Source: Sphingomonas profundi
Lineage (GTDB): Bacteria > Pseudomonadota > Alphaproteobacteria > Sphingomonadales > Sphingomonadaceae
Reading direction: 5' to 3'
NCBI RefSeq assembly: GCF_009739515.1
Contig: NZ_CP046535.1
Span: 1,922,001-1,986,000, forward strand
Length of the DNA stretch: 64,000 nucleotides
The notes below the pieces were generated by a model. It ran no database searches. It saw only the letters and a program-made list of their open reading frames with translations, and was not told the DNA's origin. The position numbers and the translations under genes are program-made. This document shows, piece by piece, positions 18,679-27,214 of the stretch; the stretch's first letter is position 1, and every line of letters starts with the position of its first letter.

Positions 18679-20046
18679 ATGCGCCGCCCCTATTCGCTCG
18701 CCCTGCTGTGCCTGGGCGCGTTAACCATGATCGGCCTCGCGCCGCTCACCACCTCTCCGTCGCTCTCCGATTGCGAGAACGGCGTGTGCACGATGCGGAT
18801 GACGGCGCCGCAACTGCTCGCCGCGACCCAGCAGATGGTGCTGGCCAAGCGATATGACGAGGCGAAGCCGATGCTCGCGGCGCTCACCAGCGCGCCCGAA
18901 TATGGCATGGAGACGCACTTCCTCACCGGCTACGTCGCCGCCGAGACCGGCGACCTGAAGACGGCCGCGCGCGAGTTCCGCGCCGTGCTGCGCGACCGGC
19001 CGGACATGGTGCGCGCCCGGCTGGAGCTCGCCCGCGTGCTGATGCTCCAGGGCAAGGACTCGGCCGCCGACCATCACTACCGCCTGGCCGAGGAAGCCGC
19101 CGACCTGCCGCCCGAGATCGCCCGCACCATCCGCGATCAGCGCGGCGTGATCCGCAACCGCAAGAAGTGGCACCTCAACCTCGATTTCGGCCTGGCGCCG
19201 GACAGCAACGTCAACAACGCCACCGATGCCCGCACGATCGACGTTTCGGTCGGCAACGGCACGATCCCGATCGAGCTGAACGAGGCGGCGCGACGCCGCT
19301 CCGGCGTCGGCCAGGTCGCCTCGGTGTCGAGCGGCGTCAAGCTGCGCCTGTCGGACGGGGTGGCGATGCTGATCGACGCGGACGGCCAGTTCATCAACCA
19401 GACTGGCAAGGCGGCCGACGACGTCTCCGTCCTCCTCGCCGCCGGGCCGGAGCTGACGACGAAGGACGGCGCCCGCTTCTCGGTGCAGGCGCTGGGCGTG
19501 CAGCGCTGGTATGGCGGCCGATCGGCCACCACCGGTGGCGGCATCCGCGCTTCCTACCAGCAGGATCTGAACGCCGGTTCGCGGGTGGGCGTGCAGGTGG
19601 ATACGAGGCGCATCGAATCGGGCTATGGCGAGGCGTTCGGCGGCTGGCAGCACGCGATCTACGCCAGCTACGAGCGGGTCGTGAACAAGGCGATGGTCGC
19701 CTCCGTCAGCGCCTTCCTGCGTCGCGACGATCTCGTCTCCAAGGCCTACTCCAGCACCGAGGTGGGCGGCAATGTCGGCATCGGCGGCGAGCTGCCGTGG
19801 GGGCTGAACGCCGGCCTCTCCGGCGGCCTGTCGCGCGTGATGTTCGATGCGCCGCTCGCCTTCCTGTCGCCGGACAGCCGCAAGGACTGGCGGTTCAACG
19901 CCCGCGCCTACCTGGGCGCGCGATCGGTGCGGGTGGCCGGCTTCTCGCCCTCCGTCACCTATACCTATAACGGCATCGATTCGACGGTGGGGCTCTACCG
20001 GATCAACCGCCATCGCATCCAGTTCGGGCTCGCGCGCTATTTCTGA
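18679..20046 (+). CDS. Surface lipoprotein assembly modifier (Slam)
   Basis: A 455-residue outer-membrane protein. There is a hydrophobic N-terminal signal (about 4-25), TPR-like helices (about 50-150: LLAATQQMVLAKRYDEAKPML and AAREFRAVLRDRPDMVRARLELARVL), then a C-terminal DUF560 beta-barrel from about residue 160. The barrel begins at WHLNLDFGLAPDSNVNNAT and ends in an aromatic residue (FGLARYF), as OMPs do. Slam proteins move lipoproteins such as TbpB to the cell surface. The gene follows its likely client by 36 nt, so they form an operon. Confidence 0.88.
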   Translation: MRRPYSLALLCLGALTMIGLAPLTTSPSLSDCENGVCTMRMTAPQLLAATQQMVLAKRYDEAKPMLAALTSAPEYGMETHFLTGYVAAETGDLKTAAREFRAVLRDRPDMVRARLELARVLMLQGKDSAADHHYRLAEEAADLPPEIARTIRDQRGVIRNRKKWHLNLDFGLAPDSNVNNATDARTIDVSVGNGTIPIELNEAARRRSGVGQVASVSSGVKLRLSDGVAMLIDADGQFINQTGKAADDVSVLLAAGPELTTKDGARFSVQALGVQRWYGGRSATTGGGIRASYQQDLNAGSRVGVQVDTRRIESGYGEAFGGWQHAIYASYERVVNKAMVASVSAFLRRDDLVSKAYSSTEVGGNVGIGGELPWGLNAGLSGGLSRVMFDAPLAFLSPDSRKDWRFNARAYLGARSVRVAGFSPSVTYTYNGIDSTVGLYRINRHRIQFGLARYF

Positions 20047-21466
20047 GGCGGCGCGGGGCGCGCGCTTCGCCGGCGCGGCGCTGCTGCTGGCGCTGCTGCT
20101 GCTCGGCCCGGCTATCGCCAACCGCTTCCCGCTCGTCTTTCCGGATAGTGGCACCTATCTCGGCATCGCCCTCGGCCACGATTTCGCGATGGACCGGCCG
20201 AGCGTCTACGGGCTGCTGCTGAAGCCGTTCGTCACGGTGGCGCCGGGCCTGGCGGGCCTGTGGCTGGCGGTGACGGCGCAGGCGCTGGCGGTGGCGGCCG
20301 CGCTGCTGGCGGCGACGCGCGCGCTGGTGGGGCGGGATGTGCCGCCCGCCCGCCTGCTGCTCGCCTCGGTGCCGGTGGTGCTGCTCACCGCGCTGCCGTG
20401 GCATGCCGGCCAGTTCATGCCGGATGCGCTCACCGGCCCGCTCGTGCTGCTCGCCTGCCTCGCCGCCACGCGGGCGCCGGGCGCGCCCGGCGTGCCGCTG
20501 CTGTGGCTCGCCATCCTGGTGCTGGCGACGGTTCATTACACCCACATCGTGCTGCTCGCCGCCGTTGCCTTGTCGGCGGTCGCCGCGCAGATCCCGCTCG
20601 GCCTCGCGTGGCGCGCCGCGCTAGCCCGAGCCGCGGCGGCGATCGTCGCCTGCCTGGCCGCCGCCGCCCTGCTCGTCGCGGGCAACGCGCTGGTGCTGTC
20701 GCGACCGGCGCTTTCCCCGGTCGGCGCCTTCTTCCTGTTCGCCCGCCTGCACGAGGACGGGCTGATCGACCGCTGGCTCGATCGCCACTGCGGCACCGAT
20801 GCACCGGCCCCGCTCTGCGCCGATCGCGCACGGATGCCGCACGACAGCCAGGCTCTGCTCTGGGGCGGGGCGAACAGCCCGGTCGCCACGCGCATCTGGC
20901 AGCAGCGCGACGACGGCCTCCGCTGGCGCTGGATCGACATGATGGCCGCCGCCAATCGCGGCGCCGTGGCCGAGCAGCCGATCGCCTTCCTCCTTTCCTC
21001 TGCGCGCGGCGCGGCGCGGCAGTTCGTCACGTTTCGCGCGATCGACGACGAGTGCCCGGCGGGCTGCGGCCGCAACCTTTCCGGCGGCATCGGCCTGATC
21101 CTCGCGCGCGATCGGCCGGCGGCGCTGCCGGCCCTGCTCGCCTCCGCGCAATATCGCGACACGACGCCGAAGCGGCTCGTCCGCGCGATCACCACGCCGG
21201 TCGCCGCCCTCGCCCTGCTGCTGCTGCCGCTCGCCGCCATGCGTGCGTGGCGCCGTCCGGACGCCAGCGCCCTCGCCTTCTGCGGCGGCATCGCCGCGGC
21301 GCTGGTCGCCAACGCGGCGCTGGCCGGCGCGCTCTCCGACGTCCACGATCGCTACCAGAGCCGCATCGTGTGGCTGGCGCCATGGCTGATCCTGCTGCTG
21401 CTGCTGCGCTGGCGACGGCCCGCCACGGAACGGGCGCCTTGCCCGCCGCTGGCGACCGGCGCATAA
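20039..21466 (+). CDS. Polytopic membrane protein of unknown function
   Basis: The protein is very hydrophobic, about 425-475 residues, with roughly ten predicted transmembrane helices. Between two helix groups it has a soluble loop rich in His, Cys and Trp (RLHEDGLIDRWLDRHCGTD region, DDECPAGCGRN). The segment NRFPLVFPDSGTYLGIALG near the start looks conserved. I cannot assign a function. No ATG, GTG or TTG exists between the Slam stop and an ATG at 20190, although coding-like sequence starts earlier. I therefore place the start at the ATT at 20039, overlapping the slam stop; the true start is unsettled. It is probably co-transcribed with slam. Confidence 0.6.
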   Translation: MSEAARGARFAGAALLLALLLLGPAIANRFPLVFPDSGTYLGIALGHDFAMDRPSVYGLLLKPFVTVAPGLAGLWLAVTAQALAVAAALLAATRALVGRDVPPARLLLASVPVVLLTALPWHAGQFMPDALTGPLVLLACLAATRAPGAPGVPLLWLAILVLATVHYTHIVLLAAVALSAVAAQIPLGLAWRAALARAAAAIVACLAAAALLVAGNALVLSRPALSPVGAFFLFARLHEDGLIDRWLDRHCGTDAPAPLCADRARMPHDSQALLWGGANSPVATRIWQQRDDGLRWRWIDMMAAANRGAVAEQPIAFLLSSARGAARQFVTFRAIDDECPAGCGRNLSGGIGLILARDRPAALPALLASAQYRDTTPKRLVRAITTPVAALALLLLPLAAMRAWRRPDASALAFCGGIAAALVANAALAGALSDVHDRYQSRIVWLAPWLILLLLLRWRRPATERAPCPPLATGA

Positions 21467-21498
21467 GCCCGCCGATTGCAACCAAGCGGGCGAGATCC

Positions 21499-21732
21499 AT
21501 GAAGGCGCGCGTCTACGTTACCCTGAAGAACGGCGTCCTCGATCCGCAGGGGCGGGCGATCCACCACGCGCTCGAGGGGCTCGGCTTCGGCGGCGTGGCG
21601 GACGTGCGCGCCGGCAAGCTGATCGAGCTCGATCTGGCCGACGGCACCAGCGACGCCGATCTCGACGCGATGTGCCGCAAGCTGCTGGCCAACACCGTCA
21701 TCGAAAATTACCGCATCGAGCGGGGCGCCTGA
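21499..21732 (+). CDS. purS: Phosphoribosylformylglycinamidine synthase subunit PurS
   Basis: A 77-residue subunit of the three-part FGAM synthase (PurS-PurQ-PurL). It matches the PurS fold: [43 protein letters not shown] and a C-terminal [13 protein letters not shown]. PurS bridges PurQ and PurL for ammonia transfer. The ATG at 21499 is preceded by GCGAGA. purQ begins 1 nt after its stop. Confidence 0.96.
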   Translation: MKARVYVTLKNGVLDPQGRAIHHALEGLGFGGVADVRAGKLIELDLADGTSDADLDAMCRKLLANTVIENYRIERGA

Positions 21733-21733
21733 G

Positions 21734-22402
21734 ATGAACAGCGCCGTCATCGTCTTCCCGGGATCGAACTGCGATCGCGATCTGGCCGTGGCGATCCGCG
21801 ACGTGACGGGCACGGCGCCGACGATGGTGTGGCACCGCGAGACGACGCTGCCTGACGGCATCGACCTGATCGGCGTGCCCGGCGGCTTCTCCTATGGCGA
21901 CTATCTCCGATCCGGCGCGATGGCGGCGCGCAGCCCGGTGATGCGCGCGGTGGCGGATGCGGCGGCACGCGGGGCGCGCGTGCTCGGCATCTGCAACGGC
22001 TTCCAGGTGCTCACCGAGGCGGGGCTGCTGCCGGGCGCGCTGATGCGCAACGCCGGCATTACCTTCGTCTGCCGCGACGTGGCGCTCACCGTGGGCGACG
22101 CCCGGACGGACTTCACCCGCCTCTACGCCCCCGGCGAGGCGGTGACGTTCCCGGTCGCGCATCACGACGGCAACTACACCGCCGATGCCGACACGCTCGA
22201 CCGACTGGAAGGCGAAGGCCGCGTCGCCTTCCGCTACGCCGCCCCGGTCAACGGATCGGCGCGCGACATCGCCGGCATCGTGAACGCCGGCGGCAACGTG
22301 CTGGGCCTGATGCCGCACCCGGAGCGCATGATCGAGGCGGCGCACGGCCGCAACGACGGCCGCCGCCTGTTCGAAGGGCTCGTCGAAATGGTGGCGGCAT
22401 GA
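21734..22402 (+). CDS. purQ: Phosphoribosylformylglycinamidine synthase glutaminase PurQ
   Basis: A 222-residue class I glutamine amidotransferase supplying ammonia to Pur[18 protein letters not shown] opens the protein. The nucleophile elbow is [29 protein letters not shown] and the catalytic His/Glu in [11 protein letters not shown] complete the triad. It sits directly after purS, and its stop overlaps the GFA-family gene by 4 nt. Confidence 0.97.
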   Translation: MNSAVIVFPGSNCDRDLAVAIRDVTGTAPTMVWHRETTLPDGIDLIGVPGGFSYGDYLRSGAMAARSPVMRAVADAAARGARVLGICNGFQVLTEAGLLPGALMRNAGITFVCRDVALTVGDARTDFTRLYAPGEAVTFPVAHHDGNYTADADTLDRLEGEGRVAFRYAAPVNGSARDIAGIVNAGGNVLGLMPHPERMIEAAHGRNDGRRLFEGLVEMVAA

Positions 22403-22833
22403 GCGGCACGCCGCCTATCACCGGCGGCTGCCTGTGCGGCGCCGTGCGCTTCGAGATCGATACCGCGCCGATCGCCACGCGCGCCTGCTGGTGCCGCCTC
22501 TGCCAGTATCTCGGCGCCGGCAGCGGCACCGTGAACGCGATCTTCCCGAGCGCCGCCTTCCGCGTGACCGGCGAGACGAAGGCGCATGTGGCGACGGCAG
22601 ACAGCGGCACGGTGATGCGGCGGCATTTCTGCCCGGAATGCGGCAGCCAGGTGCACGGCTTCGCCGATACGCGCCCGCACCTCGTGACCGTGCGGGTGGG
22701 CTCGCTTGACGATCCCGAGGTCGGCGCGCCGCAATCGACGATCTGGACGGCCGCGGCGCCGACATGGGCCAGCATCGACGAGGCGCTGCCGAAGCTGGCG
22801 GGCCAGCCCGCCCCTCCCCCACCGCCCGCCTGA
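22399..22833 (+). CDS. GFA/CENP-V family zinc protein
   Basis: A 144-residue protein of the glutathione-dependent formaldehyde-activating enzyme (GFA/CENP-V) fold. Zinc-binding cysteines are arranged as [21 protein letters not shown] and [12 protein letters not shown]. Members bind zinc structurally and few have proven catalysis, so an actual role in formaldehyde metabolism is not shown. The ATG overlaps the purQ stop by 4 nt, making it an add-on to the purine operon. Confidence 0.88.
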   Translation: MSGTPPITGGCLCGAVRFEIDTAPIATRACWCRLCQYLGAGSGTVNAIFPSAAFRVTGETKAHVATADSGTVMRRHFCPECGSQVHGFADTRPHLVTVRVGSLDDPEVGAPQSTIWTAAAPTWASIDEALPKLAGQPAPPPPPA

Positions 22834-23000
22834 CCGCCTCCTTACGTGCCGCCTACGCTGTCGGCCACGAAGACCGAGACTGGTCGGGGCGCGTGGATCG
22901 TGAATCCACTGGCGATGTTACGCGGACCGACGGCTCAAGGATTGCGGCAACCTCCTTGCCGTCGTGCTTTCGTCAGGCCGCAAAGCAGGGCGGAATGGCA

Positions 23001-23077
23001 TGGCGCGCCCGGCAGGATTCGAACCTGCGACCCCAAGCTTAGAAGGCTCGTGCTCTATCCGACTGAGCTACGGGCGC
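23001..23077 (-). tRNA. tRNA-Arg (TCT)
   Basis: A 77-nt minus-strand cloverleaf. The acceptor stem is GCGCCCG with CGGGCGC, the D-arm is AGCTCAGTCGGATAGAGC, the anticodon loop is CCTTCTAAG with anticodon TCT, and the T-arm is CAGGTTCGAATCCTG. The encoded 3' end is GCCA. Confidence 0.95.
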
Positions 23078-23373
23078 ACACGGCGGGAATACGGGGTTTG
23101 TACGGGTGGTCAACCCGCTCCGTCCGGCCATAGGCCGGCGGTGGTTGAAGCGAGGTAACGTGCTCCTGCCGCAGAGGATGTGCCACACGCGGCTGTATAC
23201 GAAACCGTAGAGTAGGCGCAGCCTACCCGACCTCGCAGCCAGCGTGTTTATGGCGGTAGACGCTTCGGCCGCTGCCGGCTCATCCCCGGACATGTCAACA
23301 CAGCTGTCGTCCGCTTCAAGCGCGCGTGTGGTCTCCCATTCCTCGTGAATAGCGAGCGCAGGGCCGGCGATCG
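23078..23373. other. Gene-free interval
   Basis: About 296 bases between tRNA-Arg and the catalase-family stop. No coding frame of merit, repeat or clear hairpin was found. It should include the tRNA promoter. Confidence 0.4.
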
Positions 23374-24459
23374 TCATCCCGGGATCTCGTCGATGCTGGC
23401 GGTGTTCGCGGCGGCGACGCCGTTCTCGCGATGACGGAAGTCGCTCAGCGCCCGGTAGACCTGCAGACGCGCCCGCATCACGCCACCCAGCGGGCGGTGC
23501 ACCGCGAGGCTGTGCGCCGGGCGGAAGGTCATCACCTCGTCAAAATAGCGGACGCGCTCCGCGCCGTAGGCGGCCTGTCGCGGAAGGCGGATCGTGGCGA
23601 CGGTGCGGTACTGGCTGTCCTGGGCCGGCCACTCGACCGAAGCGTCCTCGATCGGCTGCGTCTCGGCATTGGCCCATAGCTGCGCGCGCAGTTCGAACAC
23701 CGCGTCATGCGCGTCGAAATAGGCGATGGCGGCGTGGCGGAAGCCGTCCTCGTCCTGATGCGGATCGAGCTGCCAGTCGTCGAGCGCCAGCTGCTCTGGC
23801 GCGACGGGGAAGGCGCCGAGCTTGGCGATATAATCGCCGTACCGCACCGGGCACTGACTGAAGTAATAATCGTCGAGCGGGTGGCTGAAGGGATGTCCGT
23901 AGAAATCCAGCGTCGGGCTCGGCCCGCCGGTGACGGCGTTCAGCACCTTGTTGATGTTGCGCGCGATCGCGGCGGCGGCGCTCTTCACGCCCTCGGGCAT
24001 CGGCGTGGCGAGGCCGATCTTCTTGGCCTGGCTGAGGAAGCCCGCCGCCGTGCCCGCCGGAAAGGTCGTTCCGCTGGCGAGCACGAAATCCTGCGTCGGC
24101 GCATCGTGGCCGGGCAGCTTCTCGCCCTCCACCCCGAACACCTTGATCGCCATGCCGCGATGCGTGGACACCCGGTCGCCGAGCGTCTCGCCCGGCCCCT
24201 GGGCGAAGCGGACGGCGACCTTGTAGGTGCCGGCCTCGGCGAACAGCCCTTGCGCAAGCTCGGGCGGCAGATCGTCCGCAACCACCAGCTCGCCGATCAC
24301 GCACGCGGTGCTCTTGGCGTGGCTGGCGCGCACCGCGTGGCCTTCCCGCTTCTCGACCGTCTGGCTCTCCTGTGTCATGCCCTTGATGATGCCGTCGATC
24401 GACTGCTGCTCGTCGGCTTCCGGGGTCTCGATGTCGGGGGAGTAGCGCAGGTAGGTCAT
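23374..24459 (-). CDS. Catalase-family heme protein (small subfamily)
   Basis: A 361-residue member of the shortened catalase-like family (y4iL-like). The expected catalytic His lies in VRASHAKSTACVIGE, the counterpart of the catalase VHARG strand. It is followed by KVAVRFAQGPGE, THRGMAIKVFGV and QDFVLASGTTFP. The C-terminus HRPLGGVMRARLQVYRALSDFRHRENG is typical of this subgroup and replaces the usual catalase end. Such proteins may act as peroxidases or lipid-hydroperoxide enzymes rather than true catalases. AAGGA precedes the ATG. It lies 45 nt after a small membrane-protein gene on the same strand. Confidence 0.85.
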   Translation of the reverse strand: MTYLRYSPDIETPEADEQQSIDGIIKGMTQESQTVEKREGHAVRASHAKSTACVIGELVVADDLPPELAQGLFAEAGTYKVAVRFAQGPGETLGDRVSTHRGMAIKVFGVEGEKLPGHDAPTQDFVLASGTTFPAGTAAGFLSQAKKIGLATPMPEGVKSAAAAIARNINKVLNAVTGGPSPTLDFYGHPFSHPLDDYYFSQCPVRYGDYIAKLGAFPVAPEQLALDDWQLDPHQDEDGFRHAAIAYFDAHDAVFELRAQLWANAETQPIEDASVEWPAQDSQYRTVATIRLPRQAAYGAERVRYFDEVMTFRPAHSLAVHRPLGGVMRARLQVYRALSDFRHRENGVAAANTASIDEIPG

Positions 24460-24504
24460 GGGCGATCCTTCTCGGTCTGGAAGTCGTGGGGACGCGACGT
24501 CACG

Positions 24505-24978
24505 TCATCCTGAACGGCCCGATCGCGTCGCCGCGCGCGCCGCGAGGGCAGTGACGAGGCCGAACGCAACATGGTTGACGGTGTGCATGCCGATGGTCTT
24601 GCCACCCTGCGTCCACTCCGGCGCCTTCACGCCGAGCAGCGGACCGGCGAGCCAGTGCGCGAGGGCGTAGAAGGAGAGGCCGAACAGGACGCCGCCGACT
24701 AGCGGGTCGGTGTCCTCGTTCGTCGTGGCCGCGTAGGCGAGGCCGGCGAGCCCGGAGAGCAGCATGTGACCGCCCTGGGCAAAAGTCTGCTCGGCCGGTG
24801 TCGGCAGCTCGGTCGCTTCCGGTGTCGGGACGTCGAACTTGCGCGCGCTGGCGCGCTCGAGATCGATCAGTTCGGACGGCTTGCCGCTCTTCCGTTCGCC
24901 CGCCATCATCATGGCGGTGATGCCGGCCCCGGCCACGAGGCTGCCGGCGATCGCCCCGGCGAGATACTTGCCGTTCAT
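24505..24978 (-). CDS. Uncharacterised inner-membrane protein
   Basis: A 157-residue protein with an N-terminal helix (about 5-27), a charged/Pro-rich loop (about 28-65) and three more hydrophobic helices (LLSGLAGLAYAATT, LVGGVLFGLSFYALAHWLAGPLLG, VNHVAFGLVTALAARA). His residues in the membrane part (HWLAG, MHTVNH) might bind heme or metal, but this is a guess. The layout resembles YagU/DUF1440-type proteins. It precedes the catalase-family gene in a likely two-gene operon. Confidence 0.7.
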   Translation of the reverse strand: MNGKYLAGAIAGSLVAGAGITAMMMAGERKSGKPSELIDLERASARKFDVPTPEATELPTPAEQTFAQGGHMLLSGLAGLAYAATTNEDTDPLVGGVLFGLSFYALAHWLAGPLLGVKAPEWTQGGKTIGMHTVNHVAFGLVTALAARAATRSGRSG

Positions 24979-25131
24979 CGCCCGCTCTCCTTCAGGGCAC
25001 GCGGCGCGCGCCGTCCTCGGCGTTGAAGTGGATCGTGCCGCTGACCATGCCTGCCCACTGCATCCGCCCCGGCCGTCGTCGCGCGCCAGGTGCTCTTCAC
25101 CCGGATCGCCGCCGCGGCTTTTTGCGAGAGA

Positions 25132-25716
25132 TCACCCACGCGGCAGGCCTTCCTCGCTGCCGGGAACGGACACGTCATAGGCGTTGAGCAGCACCGACAC
25201 GAGGCAGTAGCCGCCGACCAGATAGACGAGTTCGGCCAGCTGCTCCTCGCCGAACGCCCGCAAGGCGCGCTGATAGGTCGACTCGGGCAGCCCCTTGCCG
25301 CCGGCGAGTGCCGCCGCGACGTCGTAGGCCGCTGCTTCCTCCTCGCTCAGGTCCGACGGACGCTCGCCGGCGGCGATCGTCGCGATCTGCGCTTGTGACA
25401 GGCCCGCCTGCTCGGCGACATGCTCGTGCGCGTAGAGCTCGTACCGCGAGTTGAAGCGCGCGCCCGTCACCAGGATCGCGACCTCGTGCGGCCCCTTCGG
25501 CAGCTTCGCATTCTCGATCAGGGCCTTGGTGTAGGTCCATGCGGGCTGGCCGAATTGCGGGAAGCGCAGCATGGGGGCGAACGGCCCGACCAGCGCACCG
25601 TCGTCGCGCCGGGAGACGAAGCCTTTCAGATGCTTCGCGATCTCGCGCCGCATGTCGTCGTCGACGGCCTGCAGCTCGGGCGGGAGCTGATCGTGCGGGA
25701 TGGGAGGGAGGCGCAT
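25132..25716 (-). CDS. Carboxymuconolactone decarboxylase family protein
   Basis: A 194-residue AhpD/CMD-fold protein. The family pattern is clear (PQFGQPAWTYTKALIENAKLPKGPHEVAILVTGA, then ELYAHEHVAEQAGLSQAQIATIAAGE), but it has no CxxC motif, so it is not an AhpD-type peroxidase. It resembles the 180-200-residue proteins often annotated in this way, whose reactions are unknown. Its start overlaps the stop of the small exported-protein gene by 1 nt. It is last in a run of four same-strand genes. Confidence 0.82.
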   Translation of the reverse strand: MRLPPIPHDQLPPELQAVDDDMRREIAKHLKGFVSRRDDGALVGPFAPMLRFPQFGQPAWTYTKALIENAKLPKGPHEVAILVTGARFNSRYELYAHEHVAEQAGLSQAQIATIAAGERPSDLSEEEAAAYDVAAALAGGKGLPESTYQRALRAFGEEQLAELVYLVGGYCLVSVLLNAYDVSVPGSEEGLPRG

Positions 25717-26018
25717 CAGCGGGGGCTCACGCGCACGGCCATGAAGGCCATCGGCAGCGGCCGGCCGCCTTCCACCTTGCCCGGCCACGATGCGGCGTTG
25801 GCGATGGTGGAGGCGATGGCATGTTCCTCGTCGGGACTGTCGACCGGGAGCACGAAGTCCTGCCCGCTCTGCGCGCCTTTCGTCGGGTCGAAGCGGCGGA
25901 TCGTGACGTTGTATTTCTTGAGGTTGCCGGGGCTGGTCACGGGCATCTGCGCCTCCAGGGCGGTGGACAGGCCGGGCGACAGGATCGCGACGGCGAACGC
26001 TAGAACGGCGGTGCGCAT
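25716..26018 (-). CDS. Small exported protein of unknown function
   Basis: A 100-residue protein with a signal peptide (MRTAVLAFAVAILSPGLSTALEA) and a short mature domain containing KKYNVTIRRFDPTKG and ASTIANAASWPGKVEG. There are no cysteines and no known motif. AGGAG precedes the ATG at 26018; an ATG at 26048 is in frame but spoils the signal sequence. It lies between the ADH and CMD genes with tight spacing. Confidence 0.72.
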   Translation of the reverse strand: MRTAVLAFAVAILSPGLSTALEAQMPVTSPGNLKKYNVTIRRFDPTKGAQSGQDFVLPVDSPDEEHAIASTIANAASWPGKVEGGRPLPMAFMAVRVSPR

Positions 26019-26070
26019 GGATTTCTCCTGATTGACGTCGAGGGGCATGGCGGCGGGGCCACCAGCGCCA

Positions 26071-27174
26071 TCACGCGTCGGCCATTTCCTGCTTCAGGCT
26101 CGCCATGTCGATGACGTAGCGGAAGCGGACGTCTTCGTTCTTCACCTTCTTGTAGGCCTCGTTCACGTCCTGGATCGGGATCACCTGCACGTCCGGCGCG
26201 ACGCCATGTTCGGCGCAGAAATCGAGCACCTCCTGCGTCTCCCTGATCGACCCGATCAGCGAGCCCGCGAGACTGCGGCGGTGCATGACCATTTCCATGT
26301 TGTTGTAGCCGGGGATCTGATCGAGCGCGCCGACGGCGCAGTAGGTAGCGTTACGCTTGAGCAGGGTGATGAACGGATCGACCTTGTGCTTCTCGGGGAT
26401 GGTCGAGAGGATGAAGTCGAACGAGAGTTCCAGCCTCTTGAACGCCTCCTTGTCCCCCTCCATCACGACCTCGCTCGCGCCGAGCGCCTTTCCCGGCTCG
26501 ATCTTGTCCTTGTCGGTGGTGAACACCGTCACGTCGGCGCCCATCGCCTTGGCGAGTTTCACCGCCACGTGGCCGAGCCCGCCCAGGCCGACGATGCCTA
26601 CCTTGTCGCCGGCCTTCACACCCCAGTGGCGGAGCGGCGAGAAGGTGGTGACGCCCGCGCACAGGATCGGCGCGGCCGCCTCGATCGGCAGGCTTTCCGG
26701 GATCCTGAGAACGAAATCCTCCGGTACGACGACGACGTTAGAGTAGCCGCCATAGGTGTTGTCGCGGCCGTAGGTGTTGACGCCGTCCTCGGTCATCGCC
26801 GCCGGCTTCATCGGCCCGTTATAGGTGGCAAGCCAGCTATTATGCCCCTCGCAATGATGCTCGTCGCCCGCGCGACACGGCTCGCACTGGCGGCAACTGT
26901 CGATCATGCAGCCCACGCCGACGAGATCGCCCTGCTTGTGCCGCGTGACCGAACTGCCGGTCGCCACGACGCGCCCGACGATCTCGTGCCCGGGCATGCA
27001 CGGATAGACGGTGTTGCTCCAGTCATTCTCCACCTGGTGAATATCCGAGTGACAGACGCCGCAATACAGTACGTCGATCTGCACTTCGTTCGGCTTCGGC
27101 TCCTCCCGCTGGAACTCCAGCGGTTTCAGCCGGGTGAAGGAGTGGTTTGCGGCGTAACCCCGGGCCTTGATCAT
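26071..27174 (-). CDS. Zinc-dependent NAD(P) alcohol dehydrogenase
   Basis: A 367-residue medium-chain dehydrogenase of the YahK/cinnamyl-alcohol type. Catalytic zinc ligands are in CGVCHSDIH and PGHEIVGRV. The structural zinc four-Cys loop is in DSCRQCEPCRAGDEHHC. The Rossmann GLGGLGHVAVKLAKAMGADV follows. It interconverts aldehydes and primary alcohols, usually with NADPH in this clade. GGAGA precedes the ATG at 27174. Its gene follows an aldo/keto reductase on the same strand by 40 nt. Confidence 0.92.
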   Translation of the reverse strand: MIKARGYAANHSFTRLKPLEFQREEPKPNEVQIDVLYCGVCHSDIHQVENDWSNTVYPCMPGHEIVGRVVATGSSVTRHKQGDLVGVGCMIDSCRQCEPCRAGDEHHCEGHNSWLATYNGPMKPAAMTEDGVNTYGRDNTYGGYSNVVVVPEDFVLRIPESLPIEAAAPILCAGVTTFSPLRHWGVKAGDKVGIVGLGGLGHVAVKLAKAMGADVTVFTTDKDKIEPGKALGASEVVMEGDKEAFKRLELSFDFILSTIPEKHKVDPFITLLKRNATYCAVGALDQIPGYNNMEMVMHRRSLAGSLIGSIRETQEVLDFCAEHGVAPDVQVIPIQDVNEAYKKVKNEDVRFRYVIDMASLKQEMADA

Positions 27175-27214
27175 GATGACGGTCTCCAGTTCCTGTTCAC
27201 TGTTCGCGCTTAGG

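Noticed and set aside
22846-23158. Short frames across tRNA-Arg (of the RIRTCDPK / AGFEPATPS type)
   Set aside because: They read through the tRNA gene; such frames are a well-known artefact of tRNA-overlapping translation in databases.
25132-25716. True 4-carboxymuconolactone decarboxylase (PcaC) for the beta-ketoadipate pathway
   Set aside because: The protein is longer than PcaC, lacks its typical motifs and lies among stress/redox genes, not protocatechuate genes.
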